DNA of 11,859 nt from Burkholderiales bacterium (GTDB lineage Bacteria; Pseudomonadota; Gammaproteobacteria; Burkholderiales; Burkholderiaceae_C): assembly GCA_006227785.1 (NCBI GenBank), contig SBFU01000044.1, positions 1-11,859 on the forward strand. Reading direction: 5' to 3'. The translations under genes and the position numbers were made by a program. This document shows positions 1 to 6,293 of the stretch, one piece after another; position 1 is the stretch's first letter, and every line of letters starts with the position of its first letter. The notes under the pieces are model-generated. The model was not told where the DNA came from. It did not search any database and saw only the letters and a program-made list of their open reading frames with translations.

Positions 1-522
1 GGCGACATCGTGGGCCAGCCCATGCTGGCGCACAAGGCGGTGCACGAGGCGCACGTGGCGGCGGAAGTCATCGCCGGGGAATTGCAGGGCAACCAGGAGC
101 TGGCCTCGGCCGCCTTCAACGCCCGCGTGATCCCCAGCGTGGCCTACACCGACCCCGAGGTGGCCTGGGTGGGTCTGACCGAGGACCAAGCCAAGGCCCA
201 GGGCATCAAGGTCAAGAAGGGCCTGTTCCCCTGGACGGCCTCTGGCCGCGCCATCGCCAACGGCCGCGACGAGGGCTTCACCAAGCTGCTGTTCGACGAT
301 TCGCCCGAGGCGCACGGCCACGGCAAGATCCTGGGCGGTGGCATGGTGGGTACCCACGCCGGCGACATGATCGGCGAGATCGCACTGGCGATCGAGATGG
401 GCGCCGACGCGGTCGATATCGGCAAGACCATCCACCCGCACCCCACGCTGGGCGAGAGCATCGGCATGGCGGCGGAGGTGGCGCACGGGTCGTGCACCGA
501 TTTGCCGCCGCAGAAGAGGTAA
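1..522 (+). CDS. lpdA: Dihydrolipoyl dehydrogenase (E3), C-terminal part only
   Basis: This is the last 173 codons of a flavoprotein E3, cut by the left edge of the window. E3 reoxidises the dihydrolipoyl group of a 2-oxo acid dehydrogenase complex and passes electrons to NAD+. The visible part starts at the FAD-domain motif GDIVGQPMLAHKA and continues through the dimerisation domain (IPSVAYTDPEVAWVG). It ends with the family signature HPHPTLGES, whose second His (codon 439-441) and Glu (454-456) form the catalytic dyad. The redox-active cysteines lie outside the window. The protein is clearly similar to, but not identical with, the E3 at 10590-11859, so the genome has at least two E3 genes. 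Because the other copy sits with sucAB, this one most likely belongs to a pyruvate dehydrogenase cluster to the left. That assignment is inference. The stop codon is TAA, and a strong hairpin follows about 20 bases later. Confidence 0.95.
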   Translation, partial: GDIVGQPMLAHKAVHEAHVAAEVIAGELQGNQELASAAFNARVIPSVAYTDPEVAWVGLTEDQAKAQGIKVKKGLFPWTASGRAIANGRDEGFTKLLFDDSPEAHGHGKILGGGMVGTHAGDMIGEIALAIEMGADAVDIGKTIHPHPTLGESIGMAAEVAHGSCTDLPPQKR

Positions 523-542
523 GCCTTTCTCCAGGCGAATCT

Positions 543-583
543 CACCAATCCCGATCCGGCGGCGGTTCGGGATTGGTGCCTTT
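543..583 (+). terminator. Hairpin terminator after the partial E3 gene
   Basis: A perfect 12-bp inverted repeat has arms at 543-554 (CACCAATCCCGA) and 567-578 (TCGGGATTGGTG), with a 12-base GC-rich loop and a short CCTTTC tail. The position just behind the stop codon fits transcription termination. The U-tract is weak, so efficiency is uncertain. Confidence 0.6.
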
Positions 584-931
584 CGAGCCCGAATGTTCGC
601 TTCAGAATTCTGTGTATCTTCACAGTGTTCGTGCCGACCAAAGCCAAGCCCAAGCCCAGAACCGCTGACATGCCCAGCGAAGCACAGCCGAACACGGCAC
701 TGGTGGAATCCCCGCTCGGTCTCAAGGGCGGTACCAAGGGTAAGGTCACCTGCGATGAGGCATCACTTTCGAAAAACGCACAGATGACCGGAACGCTCAG
801 GTAAAAGATCATCAGCGCTGGTCAAGGTGCGCGGATCAGCTGGGAGAGGGCGCTGGCGATATGATCGCCTCGGTGGGCTACGCCTGCTGCCAACGTGCCA
901 GACTGTGTCGTGGCTGTGCACTTGGCCATGA
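584..931. other. Gene-poor spacer with no confident coding region
   Basis: About 350 bases lie between the terminator and the SGNH-like gene, and I can assign no gene to them. The most protein-like frame runs from about GTG 625 or ATG 670 to TAA 802-804. It starts with a Lys/Pro-rich stretch (TKAKPKPRT) and would give about 45 to 60 residues. It has no recognisable domain and no good ribosome binding site. It may be the decayed tail of an older gene, a small unknown protein, or chance. I saw no tRNA-like or repeat structure here. Confidence 0.4.
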
Positions 932-1996
932 ATGGAGGCGTTTGGCCCACAGACACTGATGGGACGTTTTTCTCAATTGATGGCACCTGCTGCCCTGCTG
1001 GGGACGCTCTTCGGCTTGCTGGTGTTCACAGACCACCGGCTGTTCCGACACAGCCTGGTGGGGGAGTTTGCTGCTTGTGCAGTGCGTCAGACAGGACGCT
1101 TGCCCAGCCGTCCCAACCTGTTGATCTTGGGCAGTTCACGGGCCCTCTTGGGCGTGGATCCTGATCTGCTGGAAAGCGCGTCCGGAATGACCGGTCGAGG
1201 TGTCTACAACCTCGGGCGTGTGTCACGCAGCCAGAATCGCAATCACCGCTTCTTTCAAGATCTCGTCAATGCCGGTGTCAGACCGCGCATCCTGGTGGTG
1301 GAGATTGGGCTTGAGCAGCTGGGTGCCCAGTCCACCAGCCTGCCCGACCTCGGGTATCGAGGCATTCTGACCTACGGCGACCTGTTCATGAGATTGACTG
1401 GAACTGAGCGTGTGAGTCTGCTTCGAAAGGTGCACCATGGCGCGTCTGCTGTATTGATCAAACTCAAGACTTCGCTGGTTCATCTGTTTTCTGGTAACGC
1501 CATCAAGAAGTATCTCTCGGCCCGGGACGGGGAGGCTGACCGTCGTTGTCTGGATGGGACCGACCTGTTCGAAGGCGGGAACCCTGCCAGGGATCTGGAA
1601 CGACAACGCGCTGCTTACGAACAGAAGTTCGGACCTCTCCATGTCGCGGAGGACGACGGCTTCTATGTGGGGCGCTCGCCCCGGGCAGACATTGAGTTGC
1701 ATCACCTGTCCAGAATTCGAGACCTGGCACGCCAGCACGAGATCGAACTGCTCTTTGTCCATCTTGGCCGTGCTTTTCAACCTCCGCTCTCGCAGGAGGC
1801 AGCCCGTCGACTCAAGGACGCGGTGCCAGAGCTTCTTCTGCCTCCCGCAGAATTGGTCAGACAGAGCTGGTCCTACTTTCTGGACCGTACGCACCTGAAT
1901 CCACAAGGGGCCGAGTTGTACAGCAGTTGGCTTGCAGACGTTCTCGTCGAGCGCGCGTCTGGCGCCAATGGCGCAACGTTGGTCGAAGGGTCTTGA
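932..1996 (+). CDS. Membrane-anchored SGNH-hydrolase-like protein (DltD/AlgX type)
   Basis: This encodes a 354-residue protein that I can place only at fold level. One hydrophobic segment (about residues 16-32) follows a short N-terminus and looks like a signal anchor, with the rest probably periplasmic. A strand and turn LLILGSSRALLG (64-75) fits SGNH block I, with Ser68 or Ser69 as nucleophile candidate. Near the C-terminus, DRTHLNPQG (318-326) gives the Asp-x-x-His pair D318/H321. Proteins of this build often act with a membrane-bound O-acyltransferase to O-acetylate exported polysaccharide or cell-wall polymers, but no such partner is visible here. The start is uncertain: ATG 932 has no clear ribosome binding site, and ATG 959 and ATG 980 are in-frame alternatives (980 would shorten the anchor). 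GC is clearly lower than in neighbouring genes, which suggests transfer. No terminator is obvious downstream. Confidence 0.7.
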   Translation: MEAFGPQTLMGRFSQLMAPAALLGTLFGLLVFTDHRLFRHSLVGEFAACAVRQTGRLPSRPNLLILGSSRALLGVDPDLLESASGMTGRGVYNLGRVSRSQNRNHRFFQDLVNAGVRPRILVVEIGLEQLGAQSTSLPDLGYRGILTYGDLFMRLTGTERVSLLRKVHHGASAVLIKLKTSLVHLFSGNAIKKYLSARDGEADRRCLDGTDLFEGGNPARDLERQRAAYEQKFGPLHVAEDDGFYVGRSPRADIELHHLSRIRDLARQHEIELLFVHLGRAFQPPLSQEAARRLKDAVPELLLPPAELVRQSWSYFLDRTHLNPQGAELYSSWLADVLVERASGANGATLVEGS

Positions 1997-2181
1997 CCCG
2001 TTTTCAAGAGGTCTGGGAACGGCTTCTCTCGCGACACGCCATCAAAGTCGCTTCGGCATCTGAACTCGAACAAGTGCTGTTGCCGGTCAGGCGACCAACC
2101 AGCCGTCGGACAACAGCCATTCCCCTCGGCTCACGCCTTGCGGGAGGCTGTACCAGGCGCCACCCACACTCTCCATGCCCC
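1997..2181. other. Spacer between convergent genes
   Basis: This 185-base gap separates the SGNH-like gene from the convergent NlpC/P60 gene. I found no convincing hairpin with a U-tract in either direction and no separate coding region. Confidence 0.4.
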
Positions 2182-2739
2182 TCACTCGTCGGGCGCAAGC
2201 CCTTCGGTCAGGACCCGCCTGGCCCCGTTGAAGCGAACGTTCCAATAGGCCGTCCTCATGTCTTCGACACGAACCTGGGCACCCGGCCTCGGCGCATGGA
2301 TGAACCGACCTTCGCCCACATAGATGCCGACATGGCTGAAGGCGCGCCGCATGGTGTTGAAGAAAACCAGATCGCCGGGGCGCAGGTCCCGGCGTTCAAT
2401 GGACTGGGTTGCCGCCGCCTGATCGGCCGCACGCCTGGGCAGCACGCGGCCGACGGATTGCTCGAACACCACGCGCACGAATCCACTGCAATCGAGGCCG
2501 CCCTCGGCCGAATTGCCACCGTAACGGTAGGGGACACCCAGGAATCCCATGGCAGCAATCACGAGGCTGGAAGCCGCCTCACCCACCGCATCGCGGGTTT
2601 CATCCACCTGAGCCTGAACGCGGCTGACCAGGCCTTTGCTGACCAGCAGGTCGTCCAGGCTTTCGGGGGCGCCATGGTCCGGATTGGCGCTGACCTGGCA
2701 AGCGATGCTCAGCAAGATGGCGGCGGGCCAGAATTTCAT
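2182..2739 (-). CDS. Secreted NlpC/P60 family cysteine peptidase
   Basis: The 185-residue product starts with a short Sec signal peptide (Lys2, a hydrophobic core at about 5-16, and likely cleavage after the VSA at 16-18). It is therefore predicted to be periplasmic. An NlpC/P60 domain fills about residues 55-180. The catalytic Cys84 lies in LDCSGFV, His136 in FSHVGIYVG, and the third polar residue His148 in FIHAP. RYGG (72-75) and LRPGDLVFF (119-127) are further family blocks. These enzymes usually cut peptide stems of peptidoglycan (gamma-D-Glu to diamino acid bonds) and serve in wall turnover or cell separation. There is no LysM or SH3 targeting domain, so this is the minimal form. No lipobox is visible, since Cys14 lies inside the hydrophobic core. 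The ribosome binding site before the ATG is poor. It is convergent with the SGNH-like gene and divergent from the hydrolase at 2901. Confidence 0.9.
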   Translation of the reverse strand: MKFWPAAILLSIACQVSANPDHGAPESLDDLLVSKGLVSRVQAQVDETRDAVGEAASSLVIAAMGFLGVPYRYGGNSAEGGLDCSGFVRVVFEQSVGRVLPRRAADQAAATQSIERRDLRPGDLVFFNTMRRAFSHVGIYVGEGRFIHAPRPGAQVRVEDMRTAYWNVRFNGARRVLTEGLAPDE

Positions 2740-2900
2740 GGGGGTGGAGCTTAGAAGCGACGTCTGCAGAAGTCAAATGAATTGGTGTGCACAAACCCTT
2801 GATTTTCGGGCATTTGTTTGGCTGTCGACACCAGCGCCTTGGGTCGCTGAAGAGGTCTGCTTTGCCAGGCACGGAACTGAGAGAATCAGGTTTTCACACG

Positions 2901-3521
2901 ATGACCGAAAAAACCGCCATGCTGCTCGATGCTCAGGATTCCCAGTTGGTGCTGGTGGACTACCAGTCCCGCCTGATACCCGCCATTCATGAAGGCCAGC
3001 AGGTGCTGGCCAACGCGCTGAGGCTGGCGCGCATGGCTGATGAATTCAAGGTGCCCGTGTGGGGGACCGAACAGAATCCCGACAAGTTGGGTTCCAACGA
3101 TCCTGCCCTGCGCCCGTTGTGCCAGAAAACACTGGCCAAGATGCACTTCAGTGCCGTGGCCGACGGGCTGGCGGACTGGCTTCGTCCCCCGGCCAGGCCC
3201 GTGTCCGGCAATGCGCGAAGCCTGCCCAGGCACCTGCAGAAACCGGTCGCTGCCGCCCCTGAGCGAGCCACCATCCTGGTGGCGGGGTGTGAGGCCCATG
3301 TCTGCCTGTTGCAGACGGCGCTTGAGCTCATCGAGCTGGAGTTCGACGTCTGGGTGGTCACCGACGCCTGTGGCTCGCGTACGGAACGCAACCGGGACGC
3401 TGCGTTCGACCGTCTGGCCGCGGCTGGTGCAGAGCTGGTGACCACTGAAATGGTGGCATTTGAGTGGCTCAGGACGGCACAACACCCCTCGTTTCGCGCT
3501 GTGCAAGCCTTGATCAAATAG
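2901..3521 (+). CDS. Isochorismatase-fold cysteine hydrolase (ISOC1/ISOC2-like)
   Basis: The 206-residue product is an isochorismatase-superfamily protein. The expected triad is visible: Asp20 in LVLVDYQ, Lys80 in TLAKMHFS, and Cys135 in GCEAHVCLLQ. The pattern TEQNPDKLG (56-64), DACGSR, and the C-terminal HPSFRAVQALIK resembles the ISOC1/ISOC2 group (human ISOC2 and bacterial relatives) more than true isochorismatases or nicotinamidases. The substrate is unknown. Residues 94-121 form a Pro/Arg-rich stretch that looks longer than in relatives I can recall, probably a surface loop. I chose ATG 2901; an in-frame GTG at 2787 would add 38 residues unlike the family. The ribosome binding site is weak (CAGG at 2887-2890). 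It lies upstream of prpE but is separated from it by 125 bases holding an AT-rich palindrome, so prpE probably has its own promoter. Confidence 0.88.
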   Translation: MTEKTAMLLDAQDSQLVLVDYQSRLIPAIHEGQQVLANALRLARMADEFKVPVWGTEQNPDKLGSNDPALRPLCQKTLAKMHFSAVADGLADWLRPPARPVSGNARSLPRHLQKPVAAAPERATILVAGCEAHVCLLQTALELIELEFDVWVVTDACGSRTERNRDAAFDRLAAAGAELVTTEMVAFEWLRTAQHPSFRAVQALIK

Positions 3522-3568
3522 GAGGCCTCCGCGTCCATGGTGGCCTGTCAGCGTGAAGAAAGTCTGGC

Positions 3569-3584
3569 ATTCATAATTATGAAT
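3569..3584. promoter_or_regulatory. Perfect 16-bp palindrome upstream of prpE
   Basis: ATTCATAATTATGAAT is a perfect 16-bp palindrome in an AT-rich patch, 62 bases before the prpE start codon. It contains a -10-like CATAAT, so a bound dimeric repressor would block the promoter. In form it fits ATTC-N8-GAAT, which I recall as the motif of SqrR-type ArsR regulators. Which protein binds here is inference. Confidence 0.5.
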
Positions 3585-3646
3585 TCAGATTGATGGTGAG
3601 CCGAGGGTTCGCCACCAGAGATGCCCCTTCCCATCAGGAGACATTC

Positions 3647-5554
3647 ATGAGCCACGCCTCCGGCTATGCCGAGTTTCACCGCCGTTCCATTGAAGATCGC
3701 GACGGCTTCTGGCGTGAACAGGCCCAGCTGATCGATTGGCACCGGCCCTTCGATCAGGTGTGCGACTACAGCAATCCGCCATTTGCCAGGTGGTATGTCG
3801 GTGGACAGACCAACCTGTGCCACAACGCGGTGGATCGCCACCTCAAGACGAGGCCGGACCAGAATGCCCTGATTTTTGTGTCGACCGAGACGGACACCGA
3901 AAAGGCCTATAGCTTCCGGGAGCTGCACGCCGAGGTCAACCGTATGGCGGCCATTCTCCAGCGTCTGGGCGTCGCCAAAGGCGATCGGGTGCTGATCTAC
4001 ATGCCGATGATCGCCGAGTCCTGCTTTGCCATGCTGGCCTGCGCCCGCATCGGGGCCATCCACTCGGTGGTGTTTGGTGGTTTTGCCAGTCATTCGCTGG
4101 CCAGCCGCATCGACGATGCCAAGCCCACGGCCATCATCAGTGCCGACGCCGGCATGCGCGGCGGCAAGGTGGTGCCCTACAAGCACTTGCTGGACGAGGC
4201 GATCAGCCTGTCCTCGCACAAGCCGGCCAAGGTGTTGATGGTCAACCGTGGTCTGGCCGATCTGGCGCCCGTGGCCGGTCGCGATGTGGATTACGCTGCC
4301 GAGCGCGCCCAGGTCATGGATGTACAGGTGCCGTGCGAATGGGTCGACAGCACGCACCCGAGCTACATCCTCTACACCAGCGGTACCACGGGCAAACCCA
4401 AAGGCGTGCAGCGTGATACGGCAGGGTACGCGGTGGCATTGGCGGCGTCCATGAAGCACATCTACATGGGCGAGCCGGGCGAGACCTACTTCTCCACCTC
4501 CGATATCGGGTGGGTGGTGGGCCACAGCTACATCATTTACGGACCGCTGATCAATGGCATGGCGACCATCATGTACGAAGGTCTGCCCATTCGCCCGGAT
4601 GCCGGCATCTGGTGGAGTCTGGTCGAGAAGTACAAGGTGTCGGTGATGTTCTCTGCGCCCACCGCCGCCCGGGTGCTCAAGAAGCAAGACCCGGCCTATC
4701 TGACAAAGTACGACCTGTCCAGTCTGAAGGCGCTGTTTCTGGCGGGCGAGCCACTGGATGAGCCGACCGCCACCTGGATCGCGGGCGCCATCAACAAGCC
4801 CATCATCGACAACTACTGGCAGACGGAGACTGGCTGGCCGATCATGGCCATCTGCAACGGCATCGAGAAAGCGCCGACCAAATTCGGTTCTCCCGGAAAA
4901 GCGGTCTACGGCTATGACGTGCGCCTGATCGACGAGACCACCGGCGAAGAAATTGTCGAGCCCGGGAAGAAGGGCGTGATTGCGGTCAACGGCCCCTTGC
5001 CACCCGGTTGTCTGCAGACCGTCTGGGGCGATGATGAACGCTATGTCAAGACCTACTGGTCCAGCATCCACCAGAAAGTCATGTACTCCACTTTCGACTG
5101 GGGCATCCGCGATGAAGACGGTTATTTCTTCATTCTCGGCCGCACCGACGACGTGATCAATGTGGCGGGTCACCGCCTGGGTACCCGCGAGATCGAAGAG
5201 AGCATCTCCAGCCATCCGAACGTGGCGGAGGTGGCCGTGGTGGGCGTTGCCGATCAGCTAAAGGGTCAGGTGGCGGTGGCCTTTGCCGTGCTCAAGGATC
5301 CGTCCAAGGCAGCTTCTGACGCCGATGCCCTCAAGCTGGAGGGCGAGATCATGAAGGTGGTGGACGACCAGCTGGGCGCTGTCGCGCGCCCTGCGCGGGT
5401 GCGTTTTGTGTCCGTGCTGCCCAAGACGCGTTCGGGCAAGCTGCTGCGCCGCGCCATCCAGGCCGTCTGTGAAGGCCGTGATCCTGGAGACCTCACCACC
5501 ATGGAAGATCCGGCCGCCTTGCAACAGGTCAAGGACCTGGTCGCCATCCGCTGA
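3647..5554 (+). CDS. prpE: Propionyl-CoA synthetase (propionate-CoA ligase)
   Basis: This 635-residue enzyme of the AMP-forming acyl-CoA synthetase family activates propionate with ATP and CoA to propionyl-CoA in the cytoplasm, the entry step to propionate catabolism. The N-terminus carries the ACS/PrpE cap (EFHRRSIEDRDGFWREQA) and SNPPFARWYVGG. The P-loop-like motif YTSGTTGKPKGV is at 243-254, followed by QRDTAGYAVAL, typical of PrpE. Later blocks include DNYWQTETGWP, the hinge region GRTDDVINVAGHRLGTREIEES, and the C-terminal TRSGKLLRR with catalytic Lys598, a residue that acylation can silence in this family. The end CEGRDPGDLTTMEDP matches enterobacterial PrpE closely from memory (about 628 residues), so I prefer PrpE over acetyl-CoA synthetase. 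ATG 3647 is chosen for its ribosome binding site AGGAGA (3636-3641). No prpB, prpC or prpR gene is next to it. Confidence 0.96.
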   Translation: MSHASGYAEFHRRSIEDRDGFWREQAQLIDWHRPFDQVCDYSNPPFARWYVGGQTNLCHNAVDRHLKTRPDQNALIFVSTETDTEKAYSFRELHAEVNRMAAILQRLGVAKGDRVLIYMPMIAESCFAMLACARIGAIHSVVFGGFASHSLASRIDDAKPTAIISADAGMRGGKVVPYKHLLDEAISLSSHKPAKVLMVNRGLADLAPVAGRDVDYAAERAQVMDVQVPCEWVDSTHPSYILYTSGTTGKPKGVQRDTAGYAVALAASMKHIYMGEPGETYFSTSDIGWVVGHSYIIYGPLINGMATIMYEGLPIRPDAGIWWSLVEKYKVSVMFSAPTAARVLKKQDPAYLTKYDLSSLKALFLAGEPLDEPTATWIAGAINKPIIDNYWQTETGWPIMAICNGIEKAPTKFGSPGKAVYGYDVRLIDETTGEEIVEPGKKGVIAVNGPLPPGCLQTVWGDDERYVKTYWSSIHQKVMYSTFDWGIRDEDGYFFILGRTDDVINVAGHRLGTREIEESISSHPNVAEVAVVGVADQLKGQVAVAFAVLKDPSKAASDADALKLEGEIMKVVDDQLGAVARPARVRFVSVLPKTRSGKLLRRAIQAVCEGRDPGDLTTMEDPAALQQVKDLVAIR

Positions 5555-5571
5555 TGGCGGTGGTCTGAGTC

Positions 5572-5597
5572 CCGCCCCGGCAAAGGGGCGGTCGTTT
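5572..5597 (+). terminator. Rho-independent terminator after prpE
   Basis: The stem CCGCCCC (5572-5578) pairs with GGGGCGG (5585-5591) over a six-base GGCAAA loop, followed by TCGTTT. It lies 17 bases behind the prpE stop and separates prpE from the ArsR-type gene. Confidence 0.65.
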
Positions 5598-5643
5598 GCA
5601 GCTGGTCCCGGTCAGCGTCCCGGGTGGCGCCCCTTGGTGTTTG

Positions 5644-5662
5644 TAAGTATGATGCATGCTTA
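5644..5662. promoter_or_regulatory. Imperfect palindrome at the ArsR-gene promoter, likely autoregulatory operator
   Basis: TAAGTATG-ATG-CATGCTTA is an inverted repeat with seven of eight arm positions paired and a 3-base centre. It sits 22 bases before the start codon in an AT-rich island and overlaps -10-like hexamers (TATGAT 5648-5653, TATATT 5661-5666). ArsR-family repressors commonly bind such sites in their own promoter. No clear -35 box is visible. Confidence 0.45.
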
Positions 5663-5684
5663 TATTGCTAAGGCGTGGTCAATC

Positions 5685-6059
5685 ATGGACAAAATCATCG
5701 ACTCAGACGGCACGGTCGACAACGTCAGGGTTTTCGAACTCGCGGCCGAGTTGTTCGGTGTGCTGGCCACGCCCATGCGTCTGCGCATCCTCAGCGCCTT
5801 GTGCGACAAGGAAAAATCGGTCTCCCAGTTGCTCCAGGAGATCGATACCACCCAGCCCAACCTCTCCCAACACCTGAACCTGCTTTACCGCGCGGGCGTT
5901 CTGGCCAAGCGCAAAGAAGGCACTCAGGTGATCTACCGCGTGCAGAGCGAGAAGGCGGTCAAGCTGTGCCGCACCGTGTGCACCCAGATCGCCATCGAGA
6001 TGGATGAGCCGACTGCGGTTCCCGCGTCGGAGCGTTTGTCGCCTCGCGTCGTTTCCTGA
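5685..6059 (+). CDS. ArsR/SmtB-family transcriptional repressor with three cysteines
   Basis: This is a 124-residue winged-helix regulator. Helices α1-α2 cover about residues 15-39 (FELAAELFGVLATPMRLRIL). The helix-turn-helix is at about 45-73, with the recognition helix QPNLSQHLNLLYRAG (57-71), and the wing is KRKEGTQVIYRV (75-86). There are only three cysteines: Cys40 (ALCDKEK), Cys95 and Cys99 (KLCRTVCTQ). The classical ArsR motif ELCVCDL and the SmtB α5 metal residues are missing. Cysteines near α2 and α5 recall sulfide- or persulfide-sensing regulators (BigR, SqrR, YgaV), though not at the same aligned positions, so the effector is unknown. The start at ATG 5685 has a modest AAGG (5670-5673) upstream. 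In-frame ATGs at 5649 and 5652 lie inside the promoter palindrome and are less likely. The gene stands alone between prpE and sucA on the same strand. Confidence 0.9.
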   Translation: MDKIIDSDGTVDNVRVFELAAELFGVLATPMRLRILSALCDKEKSVSQLLQEIDTTQPNLSQHLNLLYRAGVLAKRKEGTQVIYRVQSEKAVKLCRTVCTQIAIEMDEPTAVPASERLSPRVVS

Positions 6060-6103
6060 TGTGGCGATCGCCTGCGCGGCGATTGCACCAATGCAACACA
6101 TGA

Positions 6104-6140
6104 GGCGCCGGAGCGTCATCCGGCCGCCTGCTGGCGCAAT
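6104..6140 (+). terminator. Possible weak terminator after the ArsR-type gene
   Basis: GGCGCCGGA (6104-6112) can pair with TCCGGCCGCC (6119-6128) over a six-base loop with one bulged base. A modestly T-rich stretch (ATCTTTT) follows only about ten bases later. The position fits termination of the ArsR transcript, but the tail is too distant for confidence. Confidence 0.25.
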
Positions 6141-6158
6141 CTTTTCCCCATCCTCTGA

Positions 6159-6180
6159 CCCTTGATGGCACAATCAAGGG
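6159..6180. repeat. Perfect 8-bp hairpin between the ArsR gene and sucA
   Basis: CCCTTGAT (6159-6166) and ATCAAGGG (6173-6180) form a perfect stem over the six-base loop GGCACA. No T-run follows on the plus strand. It may be a leader element of sucA, a protein-binding site, or an inefficient terminator for the ArsR transcript. Confidence 0.45.
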
Positions 6181-6219
6181 CTGCAGTCGGTCCTTCCCAG
6201 TCACTGTCGCATCCGCCAA

Positions 6220-6293
6220 ACGGTTCAGCCGTGTCGCGGAAGGTTTGTTAACCAGCTAATGTTTCCCCAAGGGAAACGGAGGTCAGCGGATTC
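6220..6293 (+). promoter_or_regulatory. Structured sucA leader, candidate sucA RNA motif
   Basis: Three small hairpins stand in a row just before sucA: ACGG/CCGT (6220-6223 with 6229-6232), GGTT/AACC (6242-6245 with 6250-6253), and GTTTCCC/GGGAAAC (6261-6267 with 6271-6277, three-base loop). The last one ends directly against the ribosome binding site GGAGGT (6278-6283), which is ten bases from the ATG. A conserved cis-regulatory RNA called the sucA motif is known from 5' leaders of sucA in Burkholderiales and is thought to control translation. Position and build fit, but I could not compare with the consensus. Confidence 0.5.

Noticed and set aside
1223..1906. 227-codon minus-strand open frame inside the SGNH-like gene
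   Set aside because: It has no domain or start signal, while the plus strand shows an anchor segment and SGNH blocks.
1927..2754. 275-codon plus-strand open frame over the NlpC/P60 gene
   Set aside because: The minus strand has a signal peptide and all NlpC/P60 catalytic residues. The plus-strand translation has no domain.
2786..2793. TGTGCACA palindrome between the NlpC/P60 and hydrolase genes, considered as an operator
   Set aside because: Eight-base palindromes are frequent by chance, and no second site or clear promoter element supports it.
3521..3546. GGAGGCCTCC palindrome and AGGCC/GGCCT pairing after the hydrolase gene, considered as a terminator
   Set aside because: The stem is short, the loop long, and no U-tract follows.
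3548..5215. 555-codon open frame antisense to prpE
   Set aside because: It mirrors the codon structure of prpE, a common artefact in high-GC genes. Its translation is rich in His, Gly and Val with no domain, and prpE itself is beyond doubt.
6064..6071. GCGATCGC octamer
   Set aside because: A single palindromic octamer in GC-rich DNA, with no repeat array around it.
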